From: Dasyornis broadbenti
Lineage: Eukaryota; Chordata; Aves; Passeriformes; Dasyornithidae
DNA length: 64,000 bases
Assembly (NCBI GenBank): GCA_013397935.1
Contig: VZRN01001126.1
Coordinates: forward strand, 65,481-129,480
Direction of reading: 5' to 3'
Below, piece by piece: positions 48,920-61,769 of the stretch. Every line of letters starts with the position of its first letter. Position 1 is the first letter of the stretch. The position numbers and the translations under genes are program-made. The notes below the pieces were generated by a model. It worked only from the letters and a program-made list of their open reading frames with translations, searched no databases and was not told the DNA's origin.

Positions 48920-51900
48920 ACTGGCTCTCCAGGCACAAGAAAACTAAAAAGACTGCAAGATTGCTATTTTAAAGTCAGGTTTGAACATTTTTACCAACAC
49001 CTGAGAATGGAGTAGGTTTTACAGACTTTTATAATATGTGAATATTTTAAAGACAAAATCAAAAACTCTCATGTCTCTTGTTCACACGTCTTTGAATGAA
49101 TACTGGAGATTTCACACTGGCATGTGGCCTAAGGCATCTGTATCTCCCTCAGCTCACCAGGCATGCTGGCAGTCCTATCAAACCTCTTATCCTACTGAAT
49201 TAAGATATGTTCCTTTGAGATCTTTTCCCGGTATGTTTGAATCTGTTTTTATTTGTATTATAATCAACTCTGAAGCACACCAGGGGAAGTAGCTGTGCTC
49301 TCCGCAACAGAACCTATTAAGGACAGAGATCAGGATTACTCAGCTACAACTCTCAGAGCTCTCCTCATTTCCTTCCTTTCTCTGCAAGCACACTCTAACC
49401 TGGAGTGAGCTGGAACTATATTTTTTTTCACTGCATATATTGAAGAGAGACTTGGTGTTTGTATTGGCCCAGGGCCTGACATGGCATTCGTGAGCACGAA
49501 CCACAAGCATGCGCACTTCAGCTAGGCTGAGCTAGGGAAATGTGTGCTAGAAGGAGAAACAACCTTCTTCCCCTCCCCTCTGCTTCCAAACAGATACAGC
49601 AAGGAGGAAAATGCCCTTCAGGCTTCTCCTCCGTAAACTGTGGCCACAACTTCCTCTCACCTCTCTTGACAGGCACACACTAGGCTCCTTCCCAGGGGAC
49701 CGTCGTGGCTGCACAAAAAAGCAGTTTTGTGAGGCGGCTTTTGCAGGGGGTGCAAGGCGAGGAAGATATAAGTGGCCATACATGGATGGCACTTTGGCTT
49801 TCTTTTCCAATAATTTGTAAGGCAACACAGCTAAATTTTAATGGAAGAGGTGATAATACACCCCTAATATGGGCAGTAATTGAGCATGTTCCCAACTGGA
49901 ACAAAGTGGGGACACCTCTCCAAGAAGGCAGTATAACTCTGTACCCGAATTTTGTCTCTGGTGTGCTCCTGGAGTAGCCCTGCTCCGAGCCCCAGCCAGC
50001 AGAAACTCACATATTGCAGTGAGCAAAACTCGACGGCATTACACAACGACGTTTTGTAGTAAAGTTAATCTGAAAAGTACAAAAGAGCCATTTGGCGTGT
50101 GGAGCACAGAGTGAATTGTGGGACCTTTTCACTTGATGGTCATCAGTTCAGATCTCACCCAAGCTGGTAGCAGGCAAATTCCCCTAAACAGACTCTCCTG
50201 TTCTTGGGTGTCTTTCACTGGGAAGTGAGGCTTTCTCACTGCAACCCTAATGTCCAGTACAAACAACACCTCCCTGCTTGGTAACTTCCCTCAGAAAAAA
50301 CTGGTCCTGTGCCAACAGAGCCAAGAATTGATCCCATTTCTACAGGGACCATCTTATGGTTCTACCTTTGCTCAGGGACATCAGTGCTGGAAACTGAGTG
50401 CCAGCTGAGCAGGCTATTTCTGTCCCTTTGTACGGAAAAAGCTCCTGGGATACTGCCCTGATGGTATTTGTGCTGTGCTCATTCTAGGGGCGAACCCAGA
50501 CATTTTTTTTTCCAGTAAATGTAGAGTGATGTAAGAGGAAATGAAATTTCTGTGTCTATTTGTGAATCGTGTCTGAAGAGTGCAGAGCTTTTCAAGGACC
50601 AGTATAGAGCAAACTGTGCCAGGCTCAGTCCCTGTGCACTGGCAGCAATGCTCGGTTGAAGCAGGAAGCGATCGGACTGCAAGGCATGAATGGCTGCTGT
50701 GCACAGGGCTCATGGAGATGCCTGTCCTAGCTTGAGGTCAATGGCAGCTCCTTGATGCCCTATTAACTTCTGTTTTCAAAGCCATCTACTTTCCACCTGT
50801 GTTCGGCAGTATGTTGTTCATCTCCTGAAGGTAACTCCTACAAAGTATCTTGATTTGCAGTGGGACTGGAAAAAAAATAGTGTCACTCGAGCTCATTAGA
50901 CTCTTTGACAAATTAATTGTATTATTTCTGTTGCTAAATCAGCAAATTTGGTCTGTACTTTTTTTTTTGCAATATTCTTTAAGACTGTAATGCTGGCAGT
51001 TAGTATTTGCAGTATTCTGTACTTAGATTGTGATTATAAAAGTAGTTGTGTGTTGTCATTCCTCCCGGATTAGGATACATTCTATTTACTCCTGCTTTAT
51101 CCAAATATTGCAAATCTTTTAGTGAACTTTTCTTTCCTCTTTCATATTAAAATGCCCATAAACACTTTCCATCCTCACTTCAAAACTGGGGCAATTTCAG
51201 AGAACAATACACTCAAGAAAGAAAAAGAAAAAAGTTACTGTTTTTGTAAAAAAAAATCTGAAAAACACTATATTTGACCTTAATTCAAAAATGTGCAAAG
51301 GTGACATCACCCAAAATTTGAAAAGCTTTCATCAGAACTGAGTCAGATTTATTACCTCTAACAAACTGGATATAGACTCATGGGGGGTTTCTGTGATTGA
51401 AACAGATAAAACCTGTTTGCATTTAAGGTTAGGAAGATCTGAGACAGTCACCTCAGCATCTCCTCTAAGTAAATTATTAAGAATGCAAAGGTAGACAGAT
51501 CAGGAAACTTCAGTTAATATGTTTCTCTGATAGATTCCTCAGTCATTTATGCCTCCTCTTTTTGTTTAATCATTAAATTAGTCAATCTTTTCTGCTTCAC
51601 ATGTATCTAACTTCTATCGCTGTGTAGGGATCTCAGACATCTTTTCTCTCAGAAACCCTGCAGGGATTAACAAGATGTTTTTATAAATCAAAGGGGAAAA
51701 AAATTAAGAAAGAGATTTTGTCTTTCTATAAGCAGATTGGCTTCATTTCTTTTGGAACTTTTCCCCCTTTACTCTCGTTAAGAAAAAATAATCGCCCTAC
51801 CTGGCTTACTGTGAAGTCCTCTTTGCGAATTTGTTAAATGAGAAAGACAAGTAGGATGGTGGTTTTAAGAGAGATTATTAGACAGAGTGTCTGAAGAGGT

Positions 51901-54532
51901 TGAAATACAACTTTAAATAGAAGGTATTTTTAAGAATTTGTGCTTGAGGAAGAAAAGTTGGAAGCTGCTGTCAACTCAACTCTTTGTTTGCCAGAGGTCA
52001 ATGAATGATGAGGAAGAGATTACACAGCAAGCAAATAATGTTGAATAATGAATTTGGAACTCTTCTGAAACTTTGAGCTTGTGCTTACTCCTTTTGTTTC
52101 TTCTACATTGGTCTAAATAAATCTTAATTTAAAAAATCAACATCTGGAGCAAACACCAATTTGTCATGTACACCGTGGTGCTCAATAAATCTTACTGCTG
52201 TTTCTGGCATTAGCAGAGCGAGTGTGTGGTTGTGGCTATGCTGTACCTGCTCGGAGGATGGACTCTGTAGGGTTCGGTCCATCCACCTCTTCTAGGGAAG
52301 GTTCTTCCCTGGTGTAGTTCTCTAGGGCTATCCATGACTGGCATCCTTCTGCCCTGTGCTTAGACAGGTGTCGAGAGCGCTGTACTGCCCTGTGCCGGGA
52401 GAGGAGAGAAAGGATGCAGATGTCACTTCTTTGTTCATGAGCTCCCTGTGGCTTTCTTGGGGTCTCATTTGGCTGTGTGCTAGTTCTGAGCCGTCACAGT
52501 GATATGGGTGCTGTGCATCTGCCCAGCACAAACTGCAAAGTTTATCTTCCTTTCCAGCTCTGACTATCCTGCCCAAAATCACCTGCCCCGCCATGCTCTG
52601 CAGGAAGGTGGCAATGCCAGCTATCACTTCCTGCCCTCTCACACTTCCCGTCTCTTTTTCTGCAGGTCTCCATTTCCTGCCTTGTGTCGAGATAAGTGTT
52701 GAGCCACCCTGTGGTGGACCGGCATCAGGAGCTAACAAAAATAATAGCAAGGACATGATAACACAAAAATGGAACAGTTAAATCCGGTCACCAGCCCACA
52801 TGGACGTGTGGCCTCAGAAACACTCACAGCAACACAGTATGAGGTGTGGGACACCTGCAACCAAGAGCAGGCAGGAGGAAGGAGGGCAGAGAGTCCTGGA
52901 GTCAATGACTCGCCTTCCTGCTGGATCAGCCCTCTGAATCAGCTTGTTCTTCTACTGGGTGACTGACTGCAAGACCTCAAACAATGGAGCAAGGATGGGA
53001 AATGGTCCCCAGGGCAAAGCAGAACTGCCCCTTTCCAAGAGCTGTCAGCTCCAACATCAGTGTACAGCCATCATGTGCACCTGGCTCAACTCCCTGAGCC
53101 AGATCATCAGCAGTCACCAGAGGAGAGAGGCCAGACCACTTCAAGGCAGCCAAAGATGACTTCTGAAAGTACAGTCTCCTACAGGGTATTCACTGCTGTT
53201 CCCCCATCCTTGCCTACCTGCCAGGGAAAACCATGGGATGGAAGTAGGGCCATGAGGTGCTTTGGCAACCTCATCTTGATGTTTGCGATTGCACCAAACG
53301 CTGAAATATGCCCCAGGTAATGACACCCCAGTAAAATACCAGTGTGCCACAATGGAGCTGCATTGCTCTCGTTTAAAGGAACATATGAAAGGACAGCCTG
53401 TTGAGAATGAAGGTATCCTCTGAAATAAGGAGAGGAATTCCTTAGAAAGGCTCTTTCCAGCATATTAATATCGTCGATACTGGAGTAAAGCAACCCAACT
53501 TATTTAAGACTGGGATCTTTGTTAAACAGTGAACGCAGGCTGAATGTACTGTTGTGTTTCAATCTCAGCTGTCATTAATGGGATGGGAGAGGGGAGGAAG
53601 AAAAGACAAAAATGACCCGTTCATAACAAACCCAGTCACTATTTCTTCCTTTACAAACAAAGGGGAAAAAAGGGAAAAGTGCTCTCACGAGAACTTGTAC
53701 GAATTTCCTTAAGAGAGTGTACTTGAGATGGAGAATAAGTTAAATTCTGCAAGATGTTGGGGTTACCAAGGTAACAACATTTTGAATACAAAAGCAAATA
53801 GATGTATGAACCCAAAGTAAATCATTAATGTGCATCAGTATTCTTGAGATGAGTAGGAGTGACTTATATATTGTAGTCCTTCTTTATTTAATATTTCAAA
53901 AGTGCTCTTTGATTTAAAAGCAAACACTTAATAGGCCTCTTTTCAGACAATTATGCCCCCTTTTCTACAAAGCACTCTGAAAAAAGACTAGTCATTGATG
54001 CCATCTAATAGAACAAACACACAAATTTGATGGAGTCAAACAGAACAAAGGGGACTTGGTACATCAAGAAACTTAAACATGGGCATTATTTTAAAGCTGG
54101 TAATCATCCCAATACTACGCTGTTTCTTGCAAACTTGCATTCAGCACCCTGGTGAATTAAAACTTACTTGGTCAATCTGCAATATAGTTTTTAGTTGGTA
54201 ACTATTTTTGTACTAAGTCTATAATAGATAAAAAGAGTGGCCATAGATGGGTTTGGTCTGGACGTAACTCTTTTCCAAGCAGTTATCTTCTTATTCATAC
54301 CTATTTTCCTTGTTTAATACAATTAATTCAGTCCAGGAGACCTGTTCATAATTGCATGATAAAATACTGCAAAAGTTAAATAGTCAGTTGAAGAGATCTC
54401 TTACAGGATCTTAAATTAGCCTTGGCAAGTACTGAACCTCTGCTTGTTAATGGTTGCTAGTAACCGTGAATGATTGCTTTTTTCCCCAAGATCCAACCAT
54501 TCTTCCCAACATTTCTTCCCATCCTCATTGCT

Positions 54533-54554
54533 ATTCTAGGGACATTCTAGGGAC
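54533..54554. repeat. 11-bp tandem duplication
   Basis: ATTCTAGGGAC is repeated twice exactly, head to tail. Confidence 0.9.
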
Positions 54555-57500
54555 ATACTTAAAGTTTGGGCTACATATTTAGTAGGAATAAAAACATATC
54601 ATTGAATAATGCCACAAAGCTGGAGCAAATACAGTTACTTTGCTTATTGAAGTTTGGGACAAACAAGTGAGAATAATATCCTAGAAGAAAAAAAAAATGT
54701 ATTGCATGCCTAACGTTGTGGAAGGGAATTAAACTGACTTGTAGTTAGAAAATCTTTGTAACTACTTTCATTAGTCCAGTAAAGAAACGCAGTTCTTCTC
54801 TGAAATAGGAAGTGTTAAATTTGTGGAAATTTATTCAATGCTGGAATTTTTACAGTGCACAGTGCACTTGAATGATTATGAAAAGCAACTTCTTAAGAAT
54901 TGAAGTAGTGTTTCTTCCCAGGATTATTTTTGGAAACTCCTATTTGCTGGATGTTATTTGTGGCCCTTTGCGAGTGACAGTGAGTTTAAGCAGCTTCTGT
55001 TGCAGGGCTGAAGGACGTGGGTGAATAAGAGCTCCCCTGGCTCCTGCAACTCTGCTACTGGTCTGACCAAACACACCGTTCAGGGGGAGAGCAGCTGCAT
55101 GGCTAAAGGTCAGCACAAGAGGAAGGGGAGCTCTGCTGCCCTTCCCTGGGAAGCTCCAGCCAGATGATGGTGCCACACCACATCACTGCTGACAGTTCCT
55201 TGAGCAGATTCCTTCCATGGGCAATTAGCCTTCACAAAGCATGAATGGACTAGTTTTCTATCAGGAGGCTGAATTTTAGCTGACAAATTAGACAGATTCC
55301 CTGAGGCCAGAGTTATGCGGCTTTGCCAGTCTCACTAAAAATGTGATTTATAACAGATTCCTCAGCAGAGGCACTCCTTGCTTCAGGAATGAAGGTGCAC
55401 ACTGTACTCAGACTCTTCATCTAACATGATGATCTTACAAACCTTTGTCCTGTGCAGGAAAAACTGACTGTTACCTGCTTTTGATTTACCAAGTGACTCC
55501 ATCTGTCCATGAATGGATAGTGCTGGGAAACTACAGTGCATATTTAGAAGTCAGGCATGCACAAGTGTAAATAACATTTTAGGAGGTAAGAGGATGTTAA
55601 CTTGGGAAGTTATGCCAGATGTAGCTGGATGGAGTTCCTAGCTGCGAAAGCAACATCTAAGATGTGTCTCTGGCTTTTGATGATGTTGGCATAAAACAGA
55701 AGCAGAGGAGCAGAGGCTGTGGTGCACAGGGTTGCACTAATTCTGAGAAGTATCTCACCCTGCATGTTCCCAGCACTGGGTGTGAGCAGGTGACTCCCGA
55801 TGCCTGCTGGTTGTGATACAGCCTGGGGGCGGGATGAGCCAAGGACGGCTGTTCCATCAGTGCGGGGCGAGCACGGGTAAGAGACAAAAATAAAATCTAG
55901 CAGACACAAATACCGTACTGTGCTTTATTCCCTTTAGTTCTGCCTTTAAACCAGATCATTCTGAAAGGGAGACCAAAAAAAAAAAAAAGTTTTCCCAAAC
56001 ATAATAGAAGACTCAGGGTTTCATGCAGTTGCAGAGTCACAAAAATGATGGGCAAGGAGAAAAGGGAAGAGAGAAGTCAGATCCCAGAGCCAATTTCTGC
56101 CAAGTGAGGCTCCACCTCTGACTCACCATAGGGTTTTCTCCGTGTTTCCCCCTCCGGTGAAACCAGTATTTGTATTCTGTGAATATCAGCACTTGCTCAG
56201 ATCAAAAAGCAGGCTTGCCCATCCCTGACAGTGTCTTGAACATGTCTGTGTTTGCACAGAATAGTTAATATTTTAATTATTAATTTATATTACTTAATAA
56301 CTGCATGCTGTGTTACTGAGGCACACTCCAAGATGGTAAAGTATAGCAGGGGAGTTCTAACAAAGCCCATGTAGCCTAGATCTAGCAAGTGGATAACGTG
56401 TGGCAGACAGATGCAGACACGGGGCTGATTTTATTTGGATGAGTTTCGGACTTAAGGAGAACATTGCACAGGTGAACAGACGGACAAATGCCTCCTTCAA
56501 AATCTGCTTTTATCTCCATTTGTGCTGGGAAATTTATAGCTATGACATATTATTACTCCCAGTCATTAAAGAGTGTGGAATTTTTAAATTTAGAAGCCTT
56601 TCATATATATACAAATAATGACTTTTGCGAAATCTTACAATCAGCAGATGCGGAAGGAAATTATCTGATTTCACTTATAGTTGTGTCTGCTTAAAAATAT
56701 GAACATGTTAGTTAAAAAAAAATTAATAATCTATTGCTTCAGTCTACTGACATGACCTTGTGGGAAATAAACATATAAAATAGGAATGGCTCAAAGTTTC
56801 TCTTCAGATACATAATTAAATGAATGTTTTTGCACAGCCTTTACATACTGGTTTAAAAGAAACATAATTTTCTTTTTTTTTTTTTAGATCCACAGGTATG
56901 GCAGGGAGGTTTCACCAGATATTTCTTCAGCAGGTTAAGGTTTTGAAATTAAAAGGCAATAAAATATCCTCATATCCATGAACCTTCTGAAATCTTCTGA
57001 TGATGTTATTTTAATAGCAATATTTGTTCTCTTTCTTAAAGTTTAGGTTGCGTGTTTCTTTCAAAGGAATATTAAGATGGCGTAGAAATATTCTAAGAAA
57101 ATAAATTCTGATATTTTTAACTAGAACTTCACAAGCTTCATAGTATTATACTAAAATGAATGCTCACAATATTCAGTAACTTTTTCTTGTAAATATTGAA
57201 GCTTTTTTCATAGCTGCAAAAACTGACAAATATCTAAAGAAAAAGATTCTGGATAACTGAAATTTAACCCTTTATTTCTCAGTTCTATCAGTCTATCAAC
57301 TCTCTCTATATAACTGGATGTATTTTCTCCTTAGAGACAAATAGATAACGCATGTGGCAACTTCTAGTTACCAACAGCATCTTCTCAAATATTATTTAAG
57401 ATGGCATTAGACTGGCTTTCATAAATTCTGCAAAAGAAAACCTTGTGGGTGTTTGTTTCCTACAGGAAGATACCAATGCCAGGCCTGTTGCCCTCATCTT

Positions 57501-59165
57501 ACAAAGCTTATCTGCCAACAAGAATTGTACATACAGAAAACTTTCTAAGGTCTTGGGGTTATTCTGATTCAGAATCCTAAATTATCCTGAAGTGGAAGGG
57601 ACATGTATCCTGTGATTTTAGTGCACAATAAAGATGCATATATTAACTTATATTTTATAGGGCACAGATGGAATTAACAAATTAAATGGACTCTACACAC
57701 GCAGTGAATAATACCACCTCTGCAGCTGGATGGTTTTAGGCTGAGTTCTGCTGCCCACTATTTTACCTCCACTAGATGTCAGGCTTTTGACAGAGCTGGA
57801 GGGTTTAATCCCTGTTTCATACTATGGAGCTTGGTCAGGATCACAGCTACAATTCTCACTTCTAAGCACCAGCAGTAACCCAAAACAGGAGATACTCTGA
57901 GTCACTCTATGGGTCTTTCTTGTTCTTCATTCTTTTAGGTCTTGAATTTTCCCTGCAGCAAATTTCTCAGCATTGACAAGGTACACCAACGCTGATAAAT
58001 GGGAGCACTGCAGAGTAATGTGGGATTCCCTGTGGGCATTTCCCTTTGCTCATCCATTCATAAAGGGCCAGGCTTGACACATCTGTTCAGGAAGACTATG
58101 TAACTGGTGAGTTCCTCGAAAATATTCAAGCACATGCTTCTTTACTCTCTGAGAGTGACCAGGGGGTAAGGAGCTTTTCAGTTATTTATCCTCCTGAATA
58201 GGGATATTTATTTCTATTTTCTGGAAATTAAATACAATTTCAAAGAGTATTCCCATCTCTCCAATAGCAACTTCGTAAGACATCTTGAAGGAGCCAGGCT
58301 GGACTACAGGCTTAGCAGATGAATAACATTTCCCAAGCAACAGAAGGCAGGTTCCAGGACTGTACAGAGGATTTTGGAAGACTTTGCTCACAGGTGCTAA
58401 CGAGTGGCTGCCACAGCCCCCAAAAAGTAAGTTTCCCGTGTGGAGCTCTCCAAATATGGAATAATCCCAGCAGGTTTAATGTGCATGTGGTGAGTGACTC
58501 CACACTGTGCAAAAGCAATGAATCTGCTTGAACTCCCTGTCCTGTGCCACAGAGTGACTCCATGGAAGCACAAAAGCCTGGTGAGCTCAGCACAGAGCAC
58601 CGAGGTGATTCATGCGCACTGGCTTAATAGCAGCTTTTTGGATGCTCAGTTGTCTAGGCTGCTGAAGTCCAGAAAAGCTGTTGCTGCAATGAAAACACAG
58701 GAAAAGCCAAGATTTTCACACGAGATATGAGATCTGATTGTGTTTGTATGGGATATCTACGTTACATTGCACAACTGGCAAATCTAACACTGCTTGTGGG
58801 AGCACTTTCACACTGAATTCTAGGACTTAAAGTAACACTGGATAGTGGAAAAGGTCACCTTCAGTCTCTCCTCAAGAATCCGTCTTTACCACAAAATCTT
58901 AAACAAGATGCTTAGAAGTTATTTCAGATATGTCATCTCTGTGCAGCCTTTCTGCAAGTTCATTGCTTACTGCCACACTCCCCACATCCATAAATTTTCC
59001 TTTAGACTCCTGACTGGTGTCAAGGACAGCCTGCCTTGTGGAGAGAGATGTCTCCTTCCCTGCTTTGTGTAGGGTCTTGAGCATCTCTGTCCTTTCATAA
59101 AGAAATTAAAATGTAGCAACCAATCTTTTTCCCTGCAGCAGTGTTAAACTGTGTATTACTGTCAA

Positions 59166-59318
59166 TCATAGAATCATGGAGTAGTTTGGGTTGGAAGGGA
59201 CCTTAAAGGGCATCTCATTCCACCCTCTTGCAGTGGGCAGGGGCATCTTTCACAAGTTGCTCCAAGCACTGTTCAACTTGACCTTGAACACTTCCAGGGA
59301 TGGGGCATCATCTGACAC
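59166..59318 (-). mobile_element. CR1 LINE 3' tail fragment
   Basis: It begins with CATAGAATCATGGAGTAGTT, the reverse complement of CR1 terminal octamers. It continues with TGGGTTGGAAGGGACCTTAA, a GCAGTGGGCAGGGGCATC block and ACTTCCAGGGATGGGGCATC. It is 5' truncated after about 150 bp. Confidence 0.95.
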
Positions 59319-59592
59319 TAAAGAAGAAGAAAAATCAATGACTTTTTAGGTTTATCCAAATTTGTGTTAACCCTGTAATGGGGAGATTTATTCTCATGGA
59401 TAGATCTCTAAATTTCTAAACAGAAGGAGGCCTCTCCCTGGCACCTTGTAACACGGGAAAAACTGCAGGATGATGCAAGATAACATACACAAAACCTCCT
59501 TGAATTCAGCACCATCCTTCTTACAATTCAGCTGCATTTACTTCTGTACCAGACAAAACCCGACTTTAAATTCTACATAACATAAATCAACC

Positions 59593-59622
59593 GGTACATG
59601 AATGAGGTGAAATTCATGTACC
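59593..59622. repeat. Perfect 11-bp inverted repeat (hairpin)
   Basis: GGTACATGAAT at 59593-59603 and ATTCATGTACC at 59612-59622 are exact reverse complements around an 8-nt spacer. The function is unknown. Confidence 0.85.
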
Positions 59623-59638
59623 ATAAAATTCCCCAGGC

Positions 59639-59651
59639 CACCAGGGGACTA
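59639..59651 (+). promoter_or_regulatory. CTCF-like motif
   Basis: CCACCAGGGGACT is one mismatch from the CTCF core CCACCAGGGGGC over its first 12 bases. It lies between FBLN1 and the CpG-rich island, a plausible place for an insulator or loop anchor. Occupancy is inferred only. Confidence 0.35.
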
Positions 59652-60478
59652 GACTTTGGGTACCACATATCCTAAGTAACATCTTTTTGATCCAGCTTAA
59701 CAAGGCAAGGATAGTGTCCTTCCATATGCTCATGCAGTTGGCTAACATGATGAGGATAATGCTGATTCTGAAAAAAACACTCCATGCAAATGTGGCATAA
59801 AACTTTTGTGAAAGGCAGATGACAGTCACAAAATTCCTTATTGCATCTGGAAACTGGACTGCATCTAGCAAATGAGGTAAGAGCCCTGCTGTGACTCTAA
59901 GCCTGACAACTGTGCAGCTGACAGCATTTCATCTGCATTTGCTTCTTGGAAGACATAATTTGTTTCCAGGACAAAATGCAAGGGCTCTGAATATCTTCTC
60001 CAAGGCCTTGTGGGCTTTTTTTAGAGATGAAGGGATTTCTTTCTTACGAAGAATTAAACTTTTTTATGATATTATGTAACAAAAGAGTGACACATGAATC
60101 TCAACATCAAATGTAACTGCTCTATTATGGCCTTCAAACATGTGTAACACCTCACCTGAAGCCAAGTAAACTCCGGAGTTGGCTTCAGATCGCAATAGTT
60201 ATTCCTGGGTTTGAGACAGTGTGCCGTATCTATTTCATATGGATTCTGTTTCACTTTTGGTGTTTAAAAAGATGATGCTACCTCCTCTCAGATCTGCTCT
60301 TCCTCATCTTAATATAGATGTTCAAAATTCCTTGGGAAGGCACTGTAATTTGCCCAGTGTAAGCAGGAAACTGAGGGCTGGCATGACAGCAGGGTGTGCT
60401 CCACAGATTAGCAACAGAGGCTAATCAAAAGCATTTTTCCAAGTGCATCAATCAATTTCACTAGATGCTATTAAATAC

Positions 60479-60506
60479 TAGACCAAAAATAAAAGCTTTT
60501 GGTCTA
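60479..60506. repeat. Perfect 10-bp inverted repeat (hairpin)
   Basis: TAGACCAAAA at 60479-60488 and TTTTGGTCTA at 60497-60506 are exact reverse complements. An inner palindrome AAAAGCTTTT lies at 60491-60500. Confidence 0.8.
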
Positions 60507-61195
60507 CAGCTTCAAAGCTGTGTGGCCTAAGTCATACTTAATATAATACAGGCCCAAAATAAGAGTCAGAAAACTAGTATATATGCCAGAAATATATAAA
60601 ATATTTATGCCACAGGATTTGCTTCTCTTCTGCAGAGCAATTTTTTCCAGAGCCCAAATTTTATCTTCTGATGCATGTTGCCCCCCATGAAGAAAGGGCA
60701 TAGTCAGTATACGTGTTGTGATTATAAGTGGCCCTCTCTCTACATTTGAGACAGGAGGGATTCAGTATCTTTGGCCTGCTTTGCCTCCTGCAGGGCCAAC
60801 ATTTGCTGGAGTGGGGCAATTGTCTTCCAGAGTTTTAGCTGAGACAGATCCTTGTCTGTTTCCAGCTTCAAACACTGTTGCCTCAAGAGTCAATGGTCTA
60901 CCTCTTAATTTGATGGAGAATTCTTAAAAATAAGTTCTGCGTAATTTTATTTTCAGGCGTAGTTGGCTCTAGCTGGGTTGCTTCCCTTCTTGCAGTTCCC
61001 TAAAGCTGTGCTAAGAAAAATAAACGTTATTTAGACTGTAAGCTCTCTCGGGGAAAAGCTGCATCTTTAAGGGTTCTGCCTCTTGTTCACAGAATTAGGC
61101 AGATCAGATGAGTTTAAGATATAACAATCTGTGAGTAATCCGGAAAAAATGACTACACTCTATAATTGATATAAGAATTGGAGAAATGATTACAC

Positions 61196-61415
61196 TCTAA
61201 CAGTGTTTTCCCTGTGAGGGTACGGAGGCCCTGGCACAGCGTGTCCGGAGAAGCCGTGGCTGCCCCTGGATACCTGGAAGTGTCCAAGGCCAGGCTGGAC
61301 ACTGGGGCTTGGGACAGAGGAAGGTGTCTCTGTCCATGGCAAGGGGTGGGATGGGGTGGGCTTTAAGCTCCTTCCAACCCAAACCACCCTGTGATTTGAT
61401 GATGATTCTCTAATA
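61196..61415 (+). mobile_element. CR1 LINE 3' fragment
   Basis: In sense it carries GTGAGGGTACGGAGGCCCTG, GAGAAGCCGTGGCTGCCCCT, GAAGTGTCCAAGGCCAGGCT, GGGCTTTAAGCTCCTTCCAA and a tail CCCTGTGATTTGATGATGAT. It is related to the 36200 copy but ends with a decayed octamer region. Confidence 0.93.
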
Positions 61416-61602
61416 AAGTTTTCTATAGTGCTAGACCACAATTAATCTTTTTATCCATGGGAACATAATTTCTCCCCCCCCCATACAGGTTAACTTTTCA
61501 TACATATTTAGAAAATGCTGAACGATATTTTCAGAAAATAAATATTAAATATGTAACATTTAATTTAAAAAGATTAAAACCTAAAGCAAAGCTGTATTTA
61601 CT

Positions 61603-61687
61603 TCACAGAATCACAGAAGAGCTGGGGCTGGGAGGGACCTTAGCGACCATCTAGTTTCACCCCCCTGCCACAGGCAGGGAGACCTTT
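61603..61687 (-). mobile_element. CR1 LINE 3' tail fragment
   Basis: It reads CACAGAATCACAGAAGAGCT, GGGGCTGGGAGGGACCTTAG and CCCCCCTGCCACAGGCAGGG, the reverse complement of a CR1 end. It is only about 85 bp long and ends roughly 85 bp before the CpG-rich island. Confidence 0.92.
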
Positions 61688-61769
61688 ATATAATTAAGAT
61701 ATTAAGCATAAATCGCGGGAATAATTATTTTATGTATTTTTATACTTATTTAGTATTTGTTTTCTTTAG

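Larger units (their letters stand above)
36619..59165. other. Intergenic region without recognised genes
   Basis: About 22.5 kb of mostly unique, AT-rich sequence downstream of FBLN1. All open frames are short, and none matches a protein I recognise. It contains T runs at 37505-37519 and 43570-43585, an (AAC)n run at 39611-39625, a GC-rich block at about 38220-38890 without a recognisable product, and a perfect hairpin at 48893-48919. I see almost no CR1 here, in contrast to the flanks. Conserved non-coding elements may be present, but they need a multi-species alignment to be seen. Confidence 0.65.
59319..61195. other. Intergenic sequence between CR1 copies
   Basis: About 1.9 kb with no gene recognised. 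It holds two perfect inverted repeats (59593-59622 and 60479-60506) and a CTCF-like motif at 59639-59651. Confidence 0.65.

Noticed and set aside
56868..56900. Long T tract with TTTTTAG followed shortly by CAGGTATGG, like a tiny exon.
   Set aside because: It would be only about 8 nt and is isolated in intergenic DNA with no neighbouring exons.
57766..57780. CCACTAGATGTCAG as a second CTCF-like site.
   Set aside because: Several mismatches in the G-rich core, too weak to list.
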